A DNA stretch of 64,000 nucleotides from Spirochaetales bacterium Spiro_12 (GCA_001603165.1 LVBN01000044.1:1-64000), one strand, 5' to 3'. Shown: positions 49,234 to 58,155, counted from the stretch's first letter. Notes: a model not told the origin generated them from the letters alone. Program-made: numbers and translations.

Positions 49234-50033
49234 AGTCCGAACTCCTTGAAAAAGGCGAGAAACACATCCGCCGTCTCGCCAGGTTTCTCGATGACCGCGG
49301 CGTGGCCCGCTCCGGGAATTTCCACGAGCTTTACCGGGCCTCCCAGGTGCTCGGCGATCGTGGACGCGAAACCTCGATGCTTGAGGATATCCAATTCTCC
49401 GACCACGACCAGGGAGGGGCAGGTCACGCGATGCAGAGACTCGGTGATATCCAGCGCGAGGAAAGCCCTGCAGAGCCCTACGAATGCTTCGAACCAATCC
49501 TTAGGAAGGGATGCCACCGCGTCTTCCCTGGAATCCAAAGCCTGGCGGTTGGCTCCGATGAACTCCGACGAATAGGTCCAGGGCAGAAGTGTCTTGTAGA
49601 ATACCCTTGGATCGGTCAACGCCGCCGACATCCAGGATTCGGCGGTGGCGCGCAACAGAGGATCGATTTCACTCACACCGTCTATCACCGTGAGGCTCAG
49701 GGTTTTTTCAGGATGAGCGAGAGCGAAGGACATGGCGACTTCCGAGCCATAGGAGGTACCGACGATGTGCGCTTTATCAATGCCGAGTTTTTCCATAAGG
49801 GAGGAAAGATCCCGGGAATGCTGGTCGAAACTGTAGTCGCCTGCGGGGCGCTCGCTCAGGGTCTGACCCCGCAAATCGTGGCAGAGCACTCTGAACGAAG
49901 CGCTCAAGCGTTCCGCGAAAGCCTGCCAATGCCCGATGGACATGGCGATGCCGTTGAGCAGCACGACAAAGGGACCCTTGTCGCCTAGAATTTCATAACG
50001 CAGTCGAACTCTGTTCACTATCGAATCGGGCAT
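49230..50033 (-). CDS. Alpha/beta hydrolase
   Basis: A 267-residue alpha/beta hydrolase distinct from its neighbour. The triad is Ser in IVGTSYGSEVAMS, Asp in VVGELDILKHR and His in PGAGHAAVIEKP. The oxyanion region is VVLLNGIAMSIGHW. The ATG at 50033 follows GGAGAATGCT. The nucleophile elbow GTSYGS resembles 3-oxoadipate enol-lactonase/esterase relatives. It lies 121 bp after LivF. Confidence 0.84.
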   Translation of the reverse strand: MPDSIVNRVRLRYEILGDKGPFVVLLNGIAMSIGHWQAFAERLSASFRVLCHDLRGQTLSERPAGDYSFDQHSRDLSSLMEKLGIDKAHIVGTSYGSEVAMSFALAHPEKTLSLTVIDGVSEIDPLLRATAESWMSAALTDPRVFYKTLLPWTYSSEFIGANRQALDSREDAVASLPKDWFEAFVGLCRAFLALDITESLHRVTCPSLVVVGELDILKHRGFASTIAEHLGGPVKLVEIPGAGHAAVIEKPGETADVFLAFFKEFGL

Positions 50034-50154
50034 AGCATTCTCCTTTCCTCGCGGCAAAAATGCGATCCGCCGACCGCCGCTCCATGGTTGCCACTCGCTT
50101 ATGCGCGACGGTGAGCGCGCACAAGCCATCGGTCATCGCCGGATGGACGCCCCC

Positions 50155-50856
50155 TTATATCCCCAGATAGGACTTGAGCACATAGGGGTTGGTCCTCAAT
50201 CCCTCGGCGCTGTCCTCTATGACGATTTTGCCGTTCTCCAGCACATAGCCCCTGTCGATGGACTTAAGACTTTCCCTCACATTCTGCTCGGTGACCATGA
50301 TGGATACTGTTTTCTTCAGCTCCCTCAGAACTTCGAATACCTCGGCGACGATGGAAGGCTGCAGCCCCAGGGAAGGTTCGTCGAGGATAAGGAGCTTCGG
50401 GTTGGACATCAGCGCCCTGGCTATGGCGACCATGCGCTGCTGGCCTCCGGACATGGTGCCCGCCAGTTGTTTTCTCCTCTCCTTGAGAATAGGAAAAAGG
50501 GCGAACACTTTTTCCATTTGCTCCGGTATTATTCCCTTGGCGTGGGGTATATAGGCCGCGCCGAGCACCAGATTGTCCTCCACGGACATGCCGGGGAAGA
50601 GTTCGCGCTCCTGGGGGACGAGGGCGACCCCCATGCGCGCCATCAGGTGAGTATCGGTACCGCCTATTTGCCTGCCCGCGAACTCGATCTCTCCCGCCCA
50701 GAGCTTGTTCATTCCCATAACGGCGCCGATGAGGGTGGTTTTGCCAGCGCCATTCGGACCGAATAGTCCGACCGACTCCTTGCCCACGTCGAGGCTGACC
50801 CCCTCGAGCACTCGCATGCGGCCATAGCCGCATTCCAATCCGCGTATTTTCAGCAT
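50155..50856 (-). CDS. livF: Branched-chain-type ABC transporter ATPase LivF
   Basis: A 233-residue ABC ATPase of the LivF type. It has GPNGAGKTTLIGAVMGMN, the signature MSGGQQRMVAIARALM and LLILDEPSLGLQPSIV. It works with LivG at a LivHM pore. Its start overlaps the LivG stop by one base. In this operon the importer probably takes up a carboxylic acid used by the adjacent enzymes rather than leucine. Confidence 0.92.
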   Translation of the reverse strand: MLKIRGLECGYGRMRVLEGVSLDVGKESVGLFGPNGAGKTTLIGAVMGMNKLWAGEIEFAGRQIGGTDTHLMARMGVALVPQERELFPGMSVEDNLVLGAAYIPHAKGIIPEQMEKVFALFPILKERRKQLAGTMSGGQQRMVAIARALMSNPKLLILDEPSLGLQPSIVAEVFEVLRELKKTVSIMVTEQNVRESLKSIDRGYVLENGKIVIEDSAEGLRTNPYVLKSYLGI

Positions 50857-51575
50857 CAGGCGGCTCCTCCAAGATAGGCTTCGACGACCCGGGGGTTCTT
50901 CGACACTTCTTCGTAGGGCCCCTCGGCGATGAGTTCGCCCGCCTCCAGGACTATCACGCGGTGCGTAAGCTCCCGGATGACACCCATCACATGCTCGACC
51001 ACGCCGACCGCGAGTTTGCGCTCCCGGGCGATCCTTTGCACCGTGGCTATAAGATCCTTGGTTTCGTCGGCGTTGAGTCCCGCCATCACCTCATCCAGGA
51101 AGAGCACCTCCGGCTCATTGGCGAGAGCCCGGGCGATTTCCATTTTTTTGACCTCTAGAATAGTGAGCTTGGAGGTGTCGCGATCCAGATCCTTAAGACC
51201 TAATTCACCGCAGAGATCAGCGGCACGCCTTCGCGCCTCCCTCATGGAATGCCCTCGGGCGAAGATGGACCCCACCATGACATTTTCGATGAGACTGAGG
51301 TTTTCCAGCGGGTGGATGAGCTGATAGGTGCGGGCGATTCCCAGCCGAGCCCTCTCGTGGGCGGGCATGTAGGTGATGTCCTGCCCCTTGTACTCTATTT
51401 TTCCCTCGCCGGGCATTATGATGCCGGAGATCAGGTTGATAAAGGTGGTTTTCCCGGCGCCGTTCGGCCCGATGATGCCGAGAATTTCCCCTTCGTCCAT
51501 CGAGAAGGACACCTTGTTGACGGCCACGAGCCCTAAGAATCTACGGGATAGCCCGATCGTTTTCAGTTTTGTCAT
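50856..51575 (-). CDS. livG: Branched-chain-type ABC transporter ATPase LivG
   Basis: A 239-residue LivG-type ATPase. Walker A is GPNGAGKTTFINLISGI and Walker B is VLFLDEVMAGLNADE. The usual signature LSxGQ is replaced by LTILEVKKMEIARAL, a deviation shared by one subgroup of Liv-type ATPases (recalled, not searched). It overlaps LivM by four bases. Complete with LivF it forms an asymmetric nucleotide-binding pair in which only one signature is canonical. Confidence 0.9.
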   Translation of the reverse strand: MTKLKTIGLSRRFLGLVAVNKVSFSMDEGEILGIIGPNGAGKTTFINLISGIIMPGEGKIEYKGQDITYMPAHERARLGIARTYQLIHPLENLSLIENVMVGSIFARGHSMREARRRAADLCGELGLKDLDRDTSKLTILEVKKMEIARALANEPEVLFLDEVMAGLNADETKDLIATVQRIARERKLAVGVVEHVMGVIRELTHRVIVLEAGELIAEGPYEEVSKNPRVVEAYLGGAA

Positions 51576-52510
51576 TTACGGTTCCTCCCCGCGGCACGCA
51601 TGGTTTTCCTGGCCAATCCGAGCAAACCCTGGGGCATGAACAGGATGACGACGACAATCATCACGCCGTACACGACCAGGTGTCCGTAGGGAATTTGAAG
51701 CTTGAGCCACTCGGACACGAGTCCCAAAAGGAGCCCGCCGAGAATGGGACCCACCGTCGAATGGATACCGCCCAAAAGCGCCATCGCCAGAGGGAGCAGG
51801 GTGAAATCGGCGCTGAACACCGTTTCGGGGGATGCGAATCCGTAGGACATGACGAAGATGCCTCCCATCATGCCTTGGATGGCGGAAGTGACCACAAAGG
51901 CCAGCAAAAGCCATCGGAAAATATTCACGCCCGAAGACTTGGCGGATATCTCGTTGTTGCGGATCGCGGTGAGGGCGAAGCGCACCTTGCTTTTTTCGAA
52001 CCAGTAGGATGCCAGGAGGGCCACGGCCAGACCGGCGAGGGTAAGCCAATACAGGTTTCTGGAAGCTCCCCCGAAAATAATACCCTGCTGAACGACAATA
52101 CCCTCGGGACCGCCGGAGAAATCGTGCATGTTATGGATGATGATTCTGAAGATTTCCCCCAGGGCGAGGGTGACGATGGAAAAATAGGTATGGCGCAGGC
52201 GCAGGATGAGAAATCCTATGAGAAAAGCCGCCAGTCCGGCGAAAAGCCCCGCGAAGGGTATGGAAAGCCAACCGGGCATGCCGCCGCGTACCACCGCCAG
52301 GATGGAAGCATAGGATCCGAGCCCAAAGAGACCCGCGATGCCAAAAGAAATCTGCCCGGAACGCAGAAGCATGTCCCAGGTGACGGCGAGGGCCATGTAA
52401 AGCATAATGTTGCGCGCCACCTGCAAGGGATAGTCGCCCATGAACATGGGCAGAAGAATCGCCACCCCGATCGCCGCGACAGGAAGGGAGCGGGCGAGTG
52501 TCCGGTTCAT
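51572..52510 (-). CDS. livM: Branched-chain-type ABC transporter permease LivM
   Basis: A 312-residue permease with about nine membrane segments. It has SGQISFGIAGLFGLGSYAS, the LivM hallmark, and ALTAIRNNEISAKSSGVN in the cytoplasmic loop. The start at 52510 overlaps the LivH stop by four bases (ATGA), which rules out the longer reading. Confidence 0.9.
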   Translation of the reverse strand: MNRTLARSLPVAAIGVAILLPMFMGDYPLQVARNIMLYMALAVTWDMLLRSGQISFGIAGLFGLGSYASILAVVRGGMPGWLSIPFAGLFAGLAAFLIGFLILRLRHTYFSIVTLALGEIFRIIIHNMHDFSGGPEGIVVQQGIIFGGASRNLYWLTLAGLAVALLASYWFEKSKVRFALTAIRNNEISAKSSGVNIFRWLLLAFVVTSAIQGMMGGIFVMSYGFASPETVFSADFTLLPLAMALLGGIHSTVGPILGGLLLGLVSEWLKLQIPYGHLVVYGVMIVVVILFMPQGLLGLARKTMRAAGRNRK

Positions 52511-53430
52511 GATTTCCTCCCTTTGAGCGAGCGACTCATGATGACGACGATGATGAGGACGAAAAATACTATGTCCGCCCACTCCCTGGAACCCCTGAAG
52601 GCCCGCAGAAAGTTTTCGGTAAGGCCCAAAAGGACGCTGGCGCTCAAGATGCCCGGGATATTGCCCACCCCCGCCATCGCGACGAGGCAGAAGCTTTTCA
52701 TGGTAAAGGGCGATCCGACGGTGGGGAAAATCGCCGATTTAGTGAGGAAAAGCGCGCCCATGGCGCCCACCAGGGCGATGGCCAGGGCGAACACCAATCC
52801 GTAGGTGCGATAGACGTCGATCCCGACGATAGCCGCCCCCTTGGGATTTTGTCCCACCGCCAGGGCCGCCTTGCCCGTTGTGGTTCTTTTGAGGAAAAAA
52901 TTCAAGCCTCCGGCGAAAAGGATCGCCGCCGCGACAAAGACGAAGGACCAGATTCCGAAGGTGAGCTCCCCTATGTCCATCGACGCTGAGACATAGTCGA
53001 GGGGCATCTTATAGGTCTGGGAGGTGAAGACCAGGTTGATCGCCTGGCTGAAGACTATGGCGATGCCGAAGGTAAGGATGAGTTGATTGAGCTCGGGCGC
53101 CTTGAGCGCGCGCCTGATCGTTAATTGGAAGATTATCCAGCCGAAAATGGCAGTTACGATCGCCGTGGGAACGATGGCGATCAGGGGATCCATGCCGAGA
53201 GCTTTGCAGGTGAAGTAGGTGGCGTAGGATGCCAACATCATGAATTCGCCATGGGCCAGATTTACGATGTGGACTATGCCCAGCACCAAACCCATGGGAA
53301 TGGCGATCGCCGCGTAAAGGCCGGCCGCCTGGAGCCCGTAAATCAAGACCGTGGGCCTCCATAGCAAGAGCGCGGCCGTCGCCGCGAGGGCGAAAACGGA
53401 AATGATCAGGTTACGTCGTTTCAATGCCAT
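52507..53430 (-). CDS. livH: Branched-chain-type ABC transporter permease LivH
   Basis: A 307-residue permease with about eight membrane segments. LGIVHIVNLAHGEFMMLASY near residue 50 is the LivH hallmark, and AVGQNPKGAAIVGID is the coupling loop. The start at 53430 has AAAGGA upstream. A 12-bp hairpin separates it from the receptor gene. Confidence 0.9.
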   Translation of the reverse strand: MALKRRNLIISVFALAATAALLLWRPTVLIYGLQAAGLYAAIAIPMGLVLGIVHIVNLAHGEFMMLASYATYFTCKALGMDPLIAIVPTAIVTAIFGWIIFQLTIRRALKAPELNQLILTFGIAIVFSQAINLVFTSQTYKMPLDYVSASMDIGELTFGIWSFVFVAAAILFAGGLNFFLKRTTTGKAALAVGQNPKGAAIVGIDVYRTYGLVFALAIALVGAMGALFLTKSAIFPTVGSPFTMKSFCLVAMAGVGNIPGILSASVLLGLTENFLRAFRGSREWADIVFFVLIIVVIMSRSLKGRKS

Positions 53431-53454
53431 CTTGACTGTCCTTTTACAGGAAGA

Positions 53455-53484
53455 AACCGCCGCGGAAACGAGTCCGCGGCGGTT
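53455..53484 (-). terminator. Hairpin between LivK and LivH
   Basis: AACCGCCGCGGA (53455-53466) and TCCGCGGCGGTT (53473-53484) form a 12-bp stem with a 6-base loop, 20 bp after the receptor stop. On the minus strand it is followed by a U/C-rich stretch. It is probably a partial terminator, as seen after the other receptor genes in this window. Confidence 0.7.
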
Positions 53485-53504
53485 GTTCAAATTGTACTAC
53501 CCTG

Positions 53505-54716
53505 TCACTTCCACGCGGGGAAGGGATAGACCGGTGCGGCGGTCGCGGCTTCGAAGGGCCAGATCACTTCCTGGAGCCCGCCCTGCCACTGGAGAATCTT
53601 CTGCCGAGTGATGCCCTGATGCTTGATCACGTTGGAGGGCTTGAAGGTGATGGTCTCGCCGAGGGCCGAGGCATAGCTCGTAGCCTCGAGCGCCTTGACC
53701 AGGGCGGCTGTCTCGGTTGTGCCGGCGGCTTTGATGCCGTTGGCCAGGATCTTCACCGCGTCGTAGGCCAGGAGGGCGAAATAGGTCGCGGGTTCTTCCC
53801 TGTACCGTTTCACGTAGGCGTCGTAGAACTTCTTGCTCTGGGCGTTGGTGTCGTTCATGGCGGTGGACCACATGCCGTAGAGCATGACGTTGTTGGCCAG
53901 CCTGGAGGATCCGAAACCGATGGGCCATCCGGGGGGCGCCCCGAGATAGATACCGGGGGAGAATTTCATCGCCTTGGATTGCTCGAGCAGGGGAAGCGCG
54001 TCGGCGTCGTAACCGGCCCAGAGGAAGAGGTCCGGCTTGAAAGCCTTGGCGGCCTCGAGCACGGCGGTGTAGTCGCCGCCGCCCAGGAGGGCGCTCTTGA
54101 AGGGCGCTCCATCGATGGTGTAGCGCTTATCGGCGCCGAAGAGGATTTTGGTCGAATCCCAGGAGGATTTGCCGAAGGCCCCTTCCTCGTAGGCCAGGAA
54201 TATTTTCTTGATCTGGACGTTGGGATACTTTTTCTGGATCGCGTCCCAGCCTTCGGCGTAGGAAGCGCCCTGATTGTAATCCCAGGGATGGAGATGGAAG
54301 TAGAAATCCGATTCCGGGCTGGGGCCGAGGGCCTTCTCGACGGTTGCGGACCCGGCGGCGCCGGTGGACATGACAACCTTGTTGTACTTCTTGAACGAGG
54401 GAATCTTCCCAAGCTCGGCGCCCGAGGCCATGCCGCCCACGAATACATCCACCTTGTCCACCGTGGCGAGCTTCTCGACCGCGGCCGCCGCCTTATCGGC
54501 CTTGCCTTCATCGTCTACGACGATAAGCTGGAGGGTTTTGCCGCTGATGCCGCCGGCGGCGTTGATTTCGTCAACCGCCAGCTGAGCGGCGGCGCTCCCC
54601 TGTTTTCCGGTGATATCGGCGAGAGTCCAGATTCCGCCGATCTTGATGGTGCCCTGCGCGGCGACGCCGGAAACCACCAGGGCTATCGCGGCGATGGCCA
54701 AAACAAAACGTTTCAT
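53505..54716 (-). CDS. Branched-chain-type periplasmic receptor LivK
   Basis: A 403-residue type I receptor of the Liv/AmtA group. The signal peptide MKRFVLAIAAIALVVSG is cut at VAAQ, without lipobox. The mature part has IKIGGIWTLADITGKQGSAA, a typical opening, and SSWDSTKILFGADKRY in the second lobe. The ligand could be branched amino acids, amides, urea or aromatic or aliphatic acids. The operon enzymes (KAS III-like, SDR, hydrolases, thiolase) favour an organic acid. Confidence 0.88.
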   Translation of the reverse strand: MKRFVLAIAAIALVVSGVAAQGTIKIGGIWTLADITGKQGSAAAQLAVDEINAAGGISGKTLQLIVVDDEGKADKAAAAVEKLATVDKVDVFVGGMASGAELGKIPSFKKYNKVVMSTGAAGSATVEKALGPSPESDFYFHLHPWDYNQGASYAEGWDAIQKKYPNVQIKKIFLAYEEGAFGKSSWDSTKILFGADKRYTIDGAPFKSALLGGGDYTAVLEAAKAFKPDLFLWAGYDADALPLLEQSKAMKFSPGIYLGAPPGWPIGFGSSRLANNVMLYGMWSTAMNDTNAQSKKFYDAYVKRYREEPATYFALLAYDAVKILANGIKAAGTTETAALVKALEATSYASALGETITFKPSNVIKHQGITRQKILQWQGGLQEVIWPFEAATAAPVYPFPAWK

Positions 54717-54806
54717 TACTGCCTCCTTGGGACCGCCGCGTTTCCGGCGATACCCACATTGTGCCGGTGCGACAATCGTCGCCCGGAAATGCGCACAAGC
54801 GATTCT

Positions 54807-55547
54807 CTAGAGAACAAGGCCTCCATCCACCCTGAGGACCTGACCGGTGATGAACACCGCCTCGTCGCTGCAGAGGAAGAGGACTGCGTTGGCGATATCG
54901 ATGGGCATGGCCAGCCTTCCCAAGGGTGTCTTGGCGATGATGGGTTCCAACACCTTTTCGGGCACCGTTTCGATCATTGGGGTGCGGCAGTAGCCGGGGG
55001 ATACGGAATTGACCCTGACCTTGGCTCCCTTGCGGGCGAATTCCTTGGCCCAGCCCTTTGTCATGGCCACGATTCCGCCCTTGGCGGCCGCATAGTTGGA
55101 TTGGCCGATGTTGCCGTCCAGACCCACCACCGAGGCTATGGAAACAATGGCCCCGCTTCCGCCCAGCATCATCTGGGGGGCCACCGCCCGGGTCATCTTG
55201 AAGACTCCGGCGAGATTGACATTGATGACCGCCCACCAATCGTCGTCGCTCATCTTTTGTATAAGAGCATCCTTCGTGATGCCCGCATTGTTCACCAGGG
55301 CGTCGATCCGGCCGAACTCGGCGACTACCTTTTCCACGAAAGCCTGTATCTGGGCAGTGTCGGTGACGTTGACCACCGCGCCCCGCACGTTTTTGCGGCC
55401 CGCCTGTAGCTCCTCAAAGCCCGAATCGTTCACGTCCAGGGCGAATACCATCCCGGCCCCTTCCTCGGCGAATCGATCGACGATGGTCCTGCCGATCCCC
55501 CGGGCTCCTCCGGTGACCAGGCAAATTTTGTCTTTCATCCTATCCAT
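54807..55547 (-). CDS. FabG-like SDR (3-oxoacyl reductase type)
   Basis: A 246-residue short-chain dehydrogenase with a strong FabG pattern: TGGARGIGRT, VNNAGITKDALIQKMSDDDW, Ser in SIASVVG, YAAAK and NSVSPGYCRTPM. It would reduce or oxidise a 3-oxoacyl/3-hydroxyacyl thioester. GGGAGGACC precedes the ATG. It follows the KAS III-like gene by 30 bp and precedes the receptor gene, so it is part of the acyl catabolic operon rather than of a fatty-acid synthesis cluster (no acpP, fabD or fabF nearby). Confidence 0.87.
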   Translation of the reverse strand: MDRMKDKICLVTGGARGIGRTIVDRFAEEGAGMVFALDVNDSGFEELQAGRKNVRGAVVNVTDTAQIQAFVEKVVAEFGRIDALVNNAGITKDALIQKMSDDDWWAVINVNLAGVFKMTRAVAPQMMLGGSGAIVSIASVVGLDGNIGQSNYAAAKGGIVAMTKGWAKEFARKGAKVRVNSVSPGYCRTPMIETVPEKVLEPIIAKTPLGRLAMPIDIANAVLFLCSDEAVFITGQVLRVDGGLVL

Positions 55548-55577
55548 AATGGTCCTCCCAAATTTAATCTCGGAAAT

Positions 55578-56624
55578 TCAGCCCCGGGCGATGGACGGCC
55601 CGGCCTGGTTTCGACCGACGACGGGCCCCCAACGCACTACCGAGCTGGCCCAGACAAAGCCCAGGCCCGCGCCCACGAGAACAATCCTAAAGCCGTCCTT
55701 AATCCTGCCCGCCTCCAAGCCCAGTTTTATGGAGAGCAGCTGATCGTTCTGCCCCAGATGGCCGTACTCGTCCAGGTAGGTCGACTGTTCTTCCTTCAGT
55801 CCCAACTCCTGGAGCACCGCCAAATGGGCGCTACGCTTGAAGTGGAGTATGGCCAGATAGTCGATATTCTGCTCCCCGAAGCCCGACTTGCGCATGGATT
55901 CGCGGATCACGGCATAGAAATTGGGCATGGTAACCTCGCCCAGCTTATTCTTGAACGCGGCCTCGTCGGGAACCCTGAAAAAAGGCTGGGCGGCATCGGC
56001 GGCTTCGGGGGGCCACTTTTTAGAGCCCAGGACGGGCACTACGCACATTTCGGAAAGCGACCCGTCGCCCCGGAAAGAGGAAGCGAGAAGTTCGTTCCTG
56101 CCCAAATCCCTTACCAGAAGGCAGGCCGAACCAGCGGAACCGATGTCCATCATGAAACGGGTCGGAGGATAGGAGAGCTGTATGAGATCGTTGTTCCGGT
56201 ACCCAGAAACCAGCAAAACATTCTTGAGATCGTCCCGGGCCAGCATGAGCGACTTGGCGACATCCAGGGCGGCCATCATGGAACCGCACATAGCCTCCAT
56301 ATCGAAGCTCCAGGCTTTGACAGCGCCCAGTCTGTTGGCCACATTGAGGCCGGCGAGCCAGCAGGGATAGTCCTTATGCTGGGCTCCGCACCAGATCACG
56401 AGGTCCACATCGGCTGCCGCGACGCCGGCTTCTTCCAGAGCCTTTCGGGCTGCCTTGTAGCCCATGTCGGCGGTGGTATCATCCGGTCCGGCCACGGGCT
56501 TGCGCTTTATCCCGAACTTGAGGGCGATCACATCCTCCGGGACCCCCGTCTCGGCGGCCAGTTCCGCTGCGCTCAGCTCTGTGCTGGGAAAGTAGAGACC
56601 AATACCGGCGATTCCTACATGCAT
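55578..56624 (-). CDS. KAS III (FabH)-like condensing/thiolytic enzyme, first
   Basis: A 348-residue ketoacyl-synthase III-like protein. The Cys nucleophile is in DMEAMCGSMMAALDVA (about residue 110) and a His in ILHFKRSAHLAV. The position of the FabH Asn (YGNTSAAS) reads YGHLGQNDQLL, so His replaces Asn. It could make or break a carbon-carbon bond in an acyl thioester. The ATG at 56624 has GGAG six bases upstream. It is the first gene after the FadR-like operator at 56643-56660. Confidence 0.82.
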   Translation of the reverse strand: MHVGIAGIGLYFPSTELSAAELAAETGVPEDVIALKFGIKRKPVAGPDDTTADMGYKAARKALEEAGVAAADVDLVIWCGAQHKDYPCWLAGLNVANRLGAVKAWSFDMEAMCGSMMAALDVAKSLMLARDDLKNVLLVSGYRNNDLIQLSYPPTRFMMDIGSAGSACLLVRDLGRNELLASSFRGDGSLSEMCVVPVLGSKKWPPEAADAAQPFFRVPDEAAFKNKLGEVTMPNFYAVIRESMRKSGFGEQNIDYLAILHFKRSAHLAVLQELGLKEEQSTYLDEYGHLGQNDQLLSIKLGLEAGRIKDGFRIVLVGAGLGFVWASSVVRWGPVVGRNQAGPSIARG

Positions 56625-56642
56625 CGGACACTCCATAAATAG

Positions 56643-56660
56643 TGAATCATCTCTCATTAC
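56643..56660. promoter_or_regulatory. FadR-like palindrome, site 1
   Basis: TGAATCA, 4 bp, TCATTAC. It resembles the Bacillus FadR operator (TGAATGA-N4-TCATTCA) at 11 of 14 arm positions. It overlaps the -10 box of the minus-strand promoter, where binding would block initiation. A near-identical site lies at 56889-56906. Confidence 0.6.
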
Positions 56661-56688
56661 TATCTGCCCGGTTTTTCCGATACGTCAA
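56659..56688 (-). promoter_or_regulatory. Promoter of the KAS III-Liv-thiolase operon
   Basis: On the minus strand TTGACG (56688-56683), 18 bp, GATAGT (56664-56659). The 367-bp gap 56625-56991 holds this promoter, its opposite at 56846 and two operator-like repeats; the middle part (56700-56840) shows only AT-rich sequence and no gene. Confidence 0.5.
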
Positions 56689-56845
56689 GAGCTAATTTTG
56701 ATTTTTTATCGTTTTTTTTGACTTTTTCGAAATGTCGGCCGCGATACTGGATAACTATTTGTCTTTTTTGCATATAACAGCACTCGTAATTCGGCGGCGA
56801 ACGCCCGCCCTACCATCAGAAGGGTGGAATTATTGAAAATTTCCC

Positions 56846-56874
56846 TTGCGCGTTTACGATAAGGACCCTATACT
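56846..56874 (+). promoter_or_regulatory. Promoter of the TetR-KAS III-CoA-transferase operon
   Basis: TTGCGC (56846-56851), 17 bp, TATACT (56869-56874). The transcription start would fall near 56881, a few bases before the second FadR-like palindrome. Confidence 0.55.
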
Positions 56875-56888
56875 TGACCAAGAAGAAG

Positions 56889-56906
56889 TGAATCAGTTCT
56901 CATTAA
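56889..56906. promoter_or_regulatory. FadR-like palindrome, site 2
   Basis: TGAATCA, 4 bp, TCATTAA, matching the Bacillus FadR pattern at 12 of 14 arm positions and site 1 (56643) at most positions, including the preceding G. It lies directly downstream of the expected start of the regulator transcript, so autoregulation by the TetR-type protein encoded at 56992 is likely. Confidence 0.6.
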
Positions 56907-56991
56907 AGATTACGCGAAGAATGAGCGCTTGGCGAACGGAACGCAGGGAGCGCCGCGACAGGGTGTTATCATTGTAGAAGAAGGAGAAACG

Positions 56992-58143
56992 ATGGCCGTA
57001 TTCGCCGCCGCCCAGGAAGGACCGCCTTCGAGTAAAGGAAGGCTCGTACAGGCGGCTATAGAACAATTCTCCGCGAAATGGTACGGGACCGTCTCGGTTG
57101 CCGAAATTTGCAGGGCCGCAGGTCTTTCCAACGGTCTTTTTTACCGTTACTTCCAGAGCAAGGAAGAAATTTTCAAGCATATCCTGGAGTTCGTGATAAA
57201 CCGCATAGCGGAAGCCCTGAGATCGATTCCGGGCACTGGGAGCAGGGAGCGATTGAGGGAATTCTCTAGAATCATCTTCGAATTCTCCAGGGATAATCCG
57301 GCCCTGATACGGGTTTTCAGGGAAGGCCAGTATCGCTTTCTCGAATACGAACGCAGATTGGAGGAAGTGTACACCGAAGCGCTGGCCAGGGCCCTGGGAA
57401 CAGGCATCTCCCAGGGAGGATATATCTTCGCCCTCGGCGGCCTGCGGTTCGCCGCGATTCGCTCGGCCTTGCAAAACGTTCCGGTAAGGCTCGAAACCCT
57501 TCAGCGCATCATCGAACAGGGTCTCTTCAAGCCCCTGGGGCTGGATACGGCGAAGGTTTTTTCCACCTCCATCCATCCTTTGCCCATCGATATCATGCCG
57601 AACGCGAGGGAGCGGCTTTTTCGCGAAGGCAAGACGCTTTTCGGGCAGCAGGGCTATTTCGAAACCAATATTCACGAGATCACCACCGCGGCCGGACTTT
57701 CGACCGGCGCTTTCTATACCTACTTTCCCACCAAAGAAGCTTTTTACAAGGAACTCATAGAACGTGTGGGCAGAGAAGTGCGGCGCTTCATTTCCCTGAA
57801 CCTCGATCCTTCCCTCAATCGGGTGGAACGGGAACTACGGGGGCTTTGGCTGTTTATCGTTTTCTTGTCCCTGGACAAACACTGTTACCGGCTTGTGCGA
57901 GAGGCGGAGTTCGTGCTTCCCGGGGTGGTCAAAGCGTACTACGACGCCTTTGTGAGGGGATATCTGAAATTCGGCGATGCTTACCCCGATCTCGATCAGG
58001 GCAGCGCGATCGAATTCATGCTCGGCGTGGCGCATTACCTGGGCTTGGAGACTTTTCTCGGAAAATCCCTGGAGAAGACCAAGCCCCTCATCATGGAAAT
58101 AGGGAACTACTACAAGAAGGGCTTCGATGGAAAACTGCACTGA
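56992..58143 (+). CDS. Tandem double TetR-family regulator
   Basis: A 383-residue protein containing two complete TetR-type units. The first HTH reads TVSVAEICRAAGLSNGLFYR with YFQSKEEIF (about residues 30-65). The second reads NIHEITTAAGLSTGAFYTYF with PTKEAFYKEL (about 215-250). Each is followed by a helical ligand/dimer domain. Ordinary TetR proteins are about 200 residues with one HTH, so this is a fusion or internal duplication, possibly a covalent pseudo-dimer. The ATG at 56992 follows AAGGAGAAACG. It heads the + strand operon and probably controls both divergent promoters through the FadR-like palindromes; the ligand may be an acyl-CoA. Confidence 0.88.
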   Translation: MAVFAAAQEGPPSSKGRLVQAAIEQFSAKWYGTVSVAEICRAAGLSNGLFYRYFQSKEEIFKHILEFVINRIAEALRSIPGTGSRERLREFSRIIFEFSRDNPALIRVFREGQYRFLEYERRLEEVYTEALARALGTGISQGGYIFALGGLRFAAIRSALQNVPVRLETLQRIIEQGLFKPLGLDTAKVFSTSIHPLPIDIMPNARERLFREGKTLFGQQGYFETNIHEITTAAGLSTGAFYTYFPTKEAFYKELIERVGREVRRFISLNLDPSLNRVERELRGLWLFIVFLSLDKHCYRLVREAEFVLPGVVKAYYDAFVRGYLKFGDAYPDLDQGSAIEFMLGVAHYLGLETFLGKSLEKTKPLIMEIGNYYKKGFDGKLH

Positions 58144-58155
58144 CAGGAGGAAGTG

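Noticed and set aside
53619-55409. A 596-codon open frame on the + strand
   Set aside because: It runs antisense to the LivK-type receptor and the FabG-like SDR, both with clear motifs and start sites.
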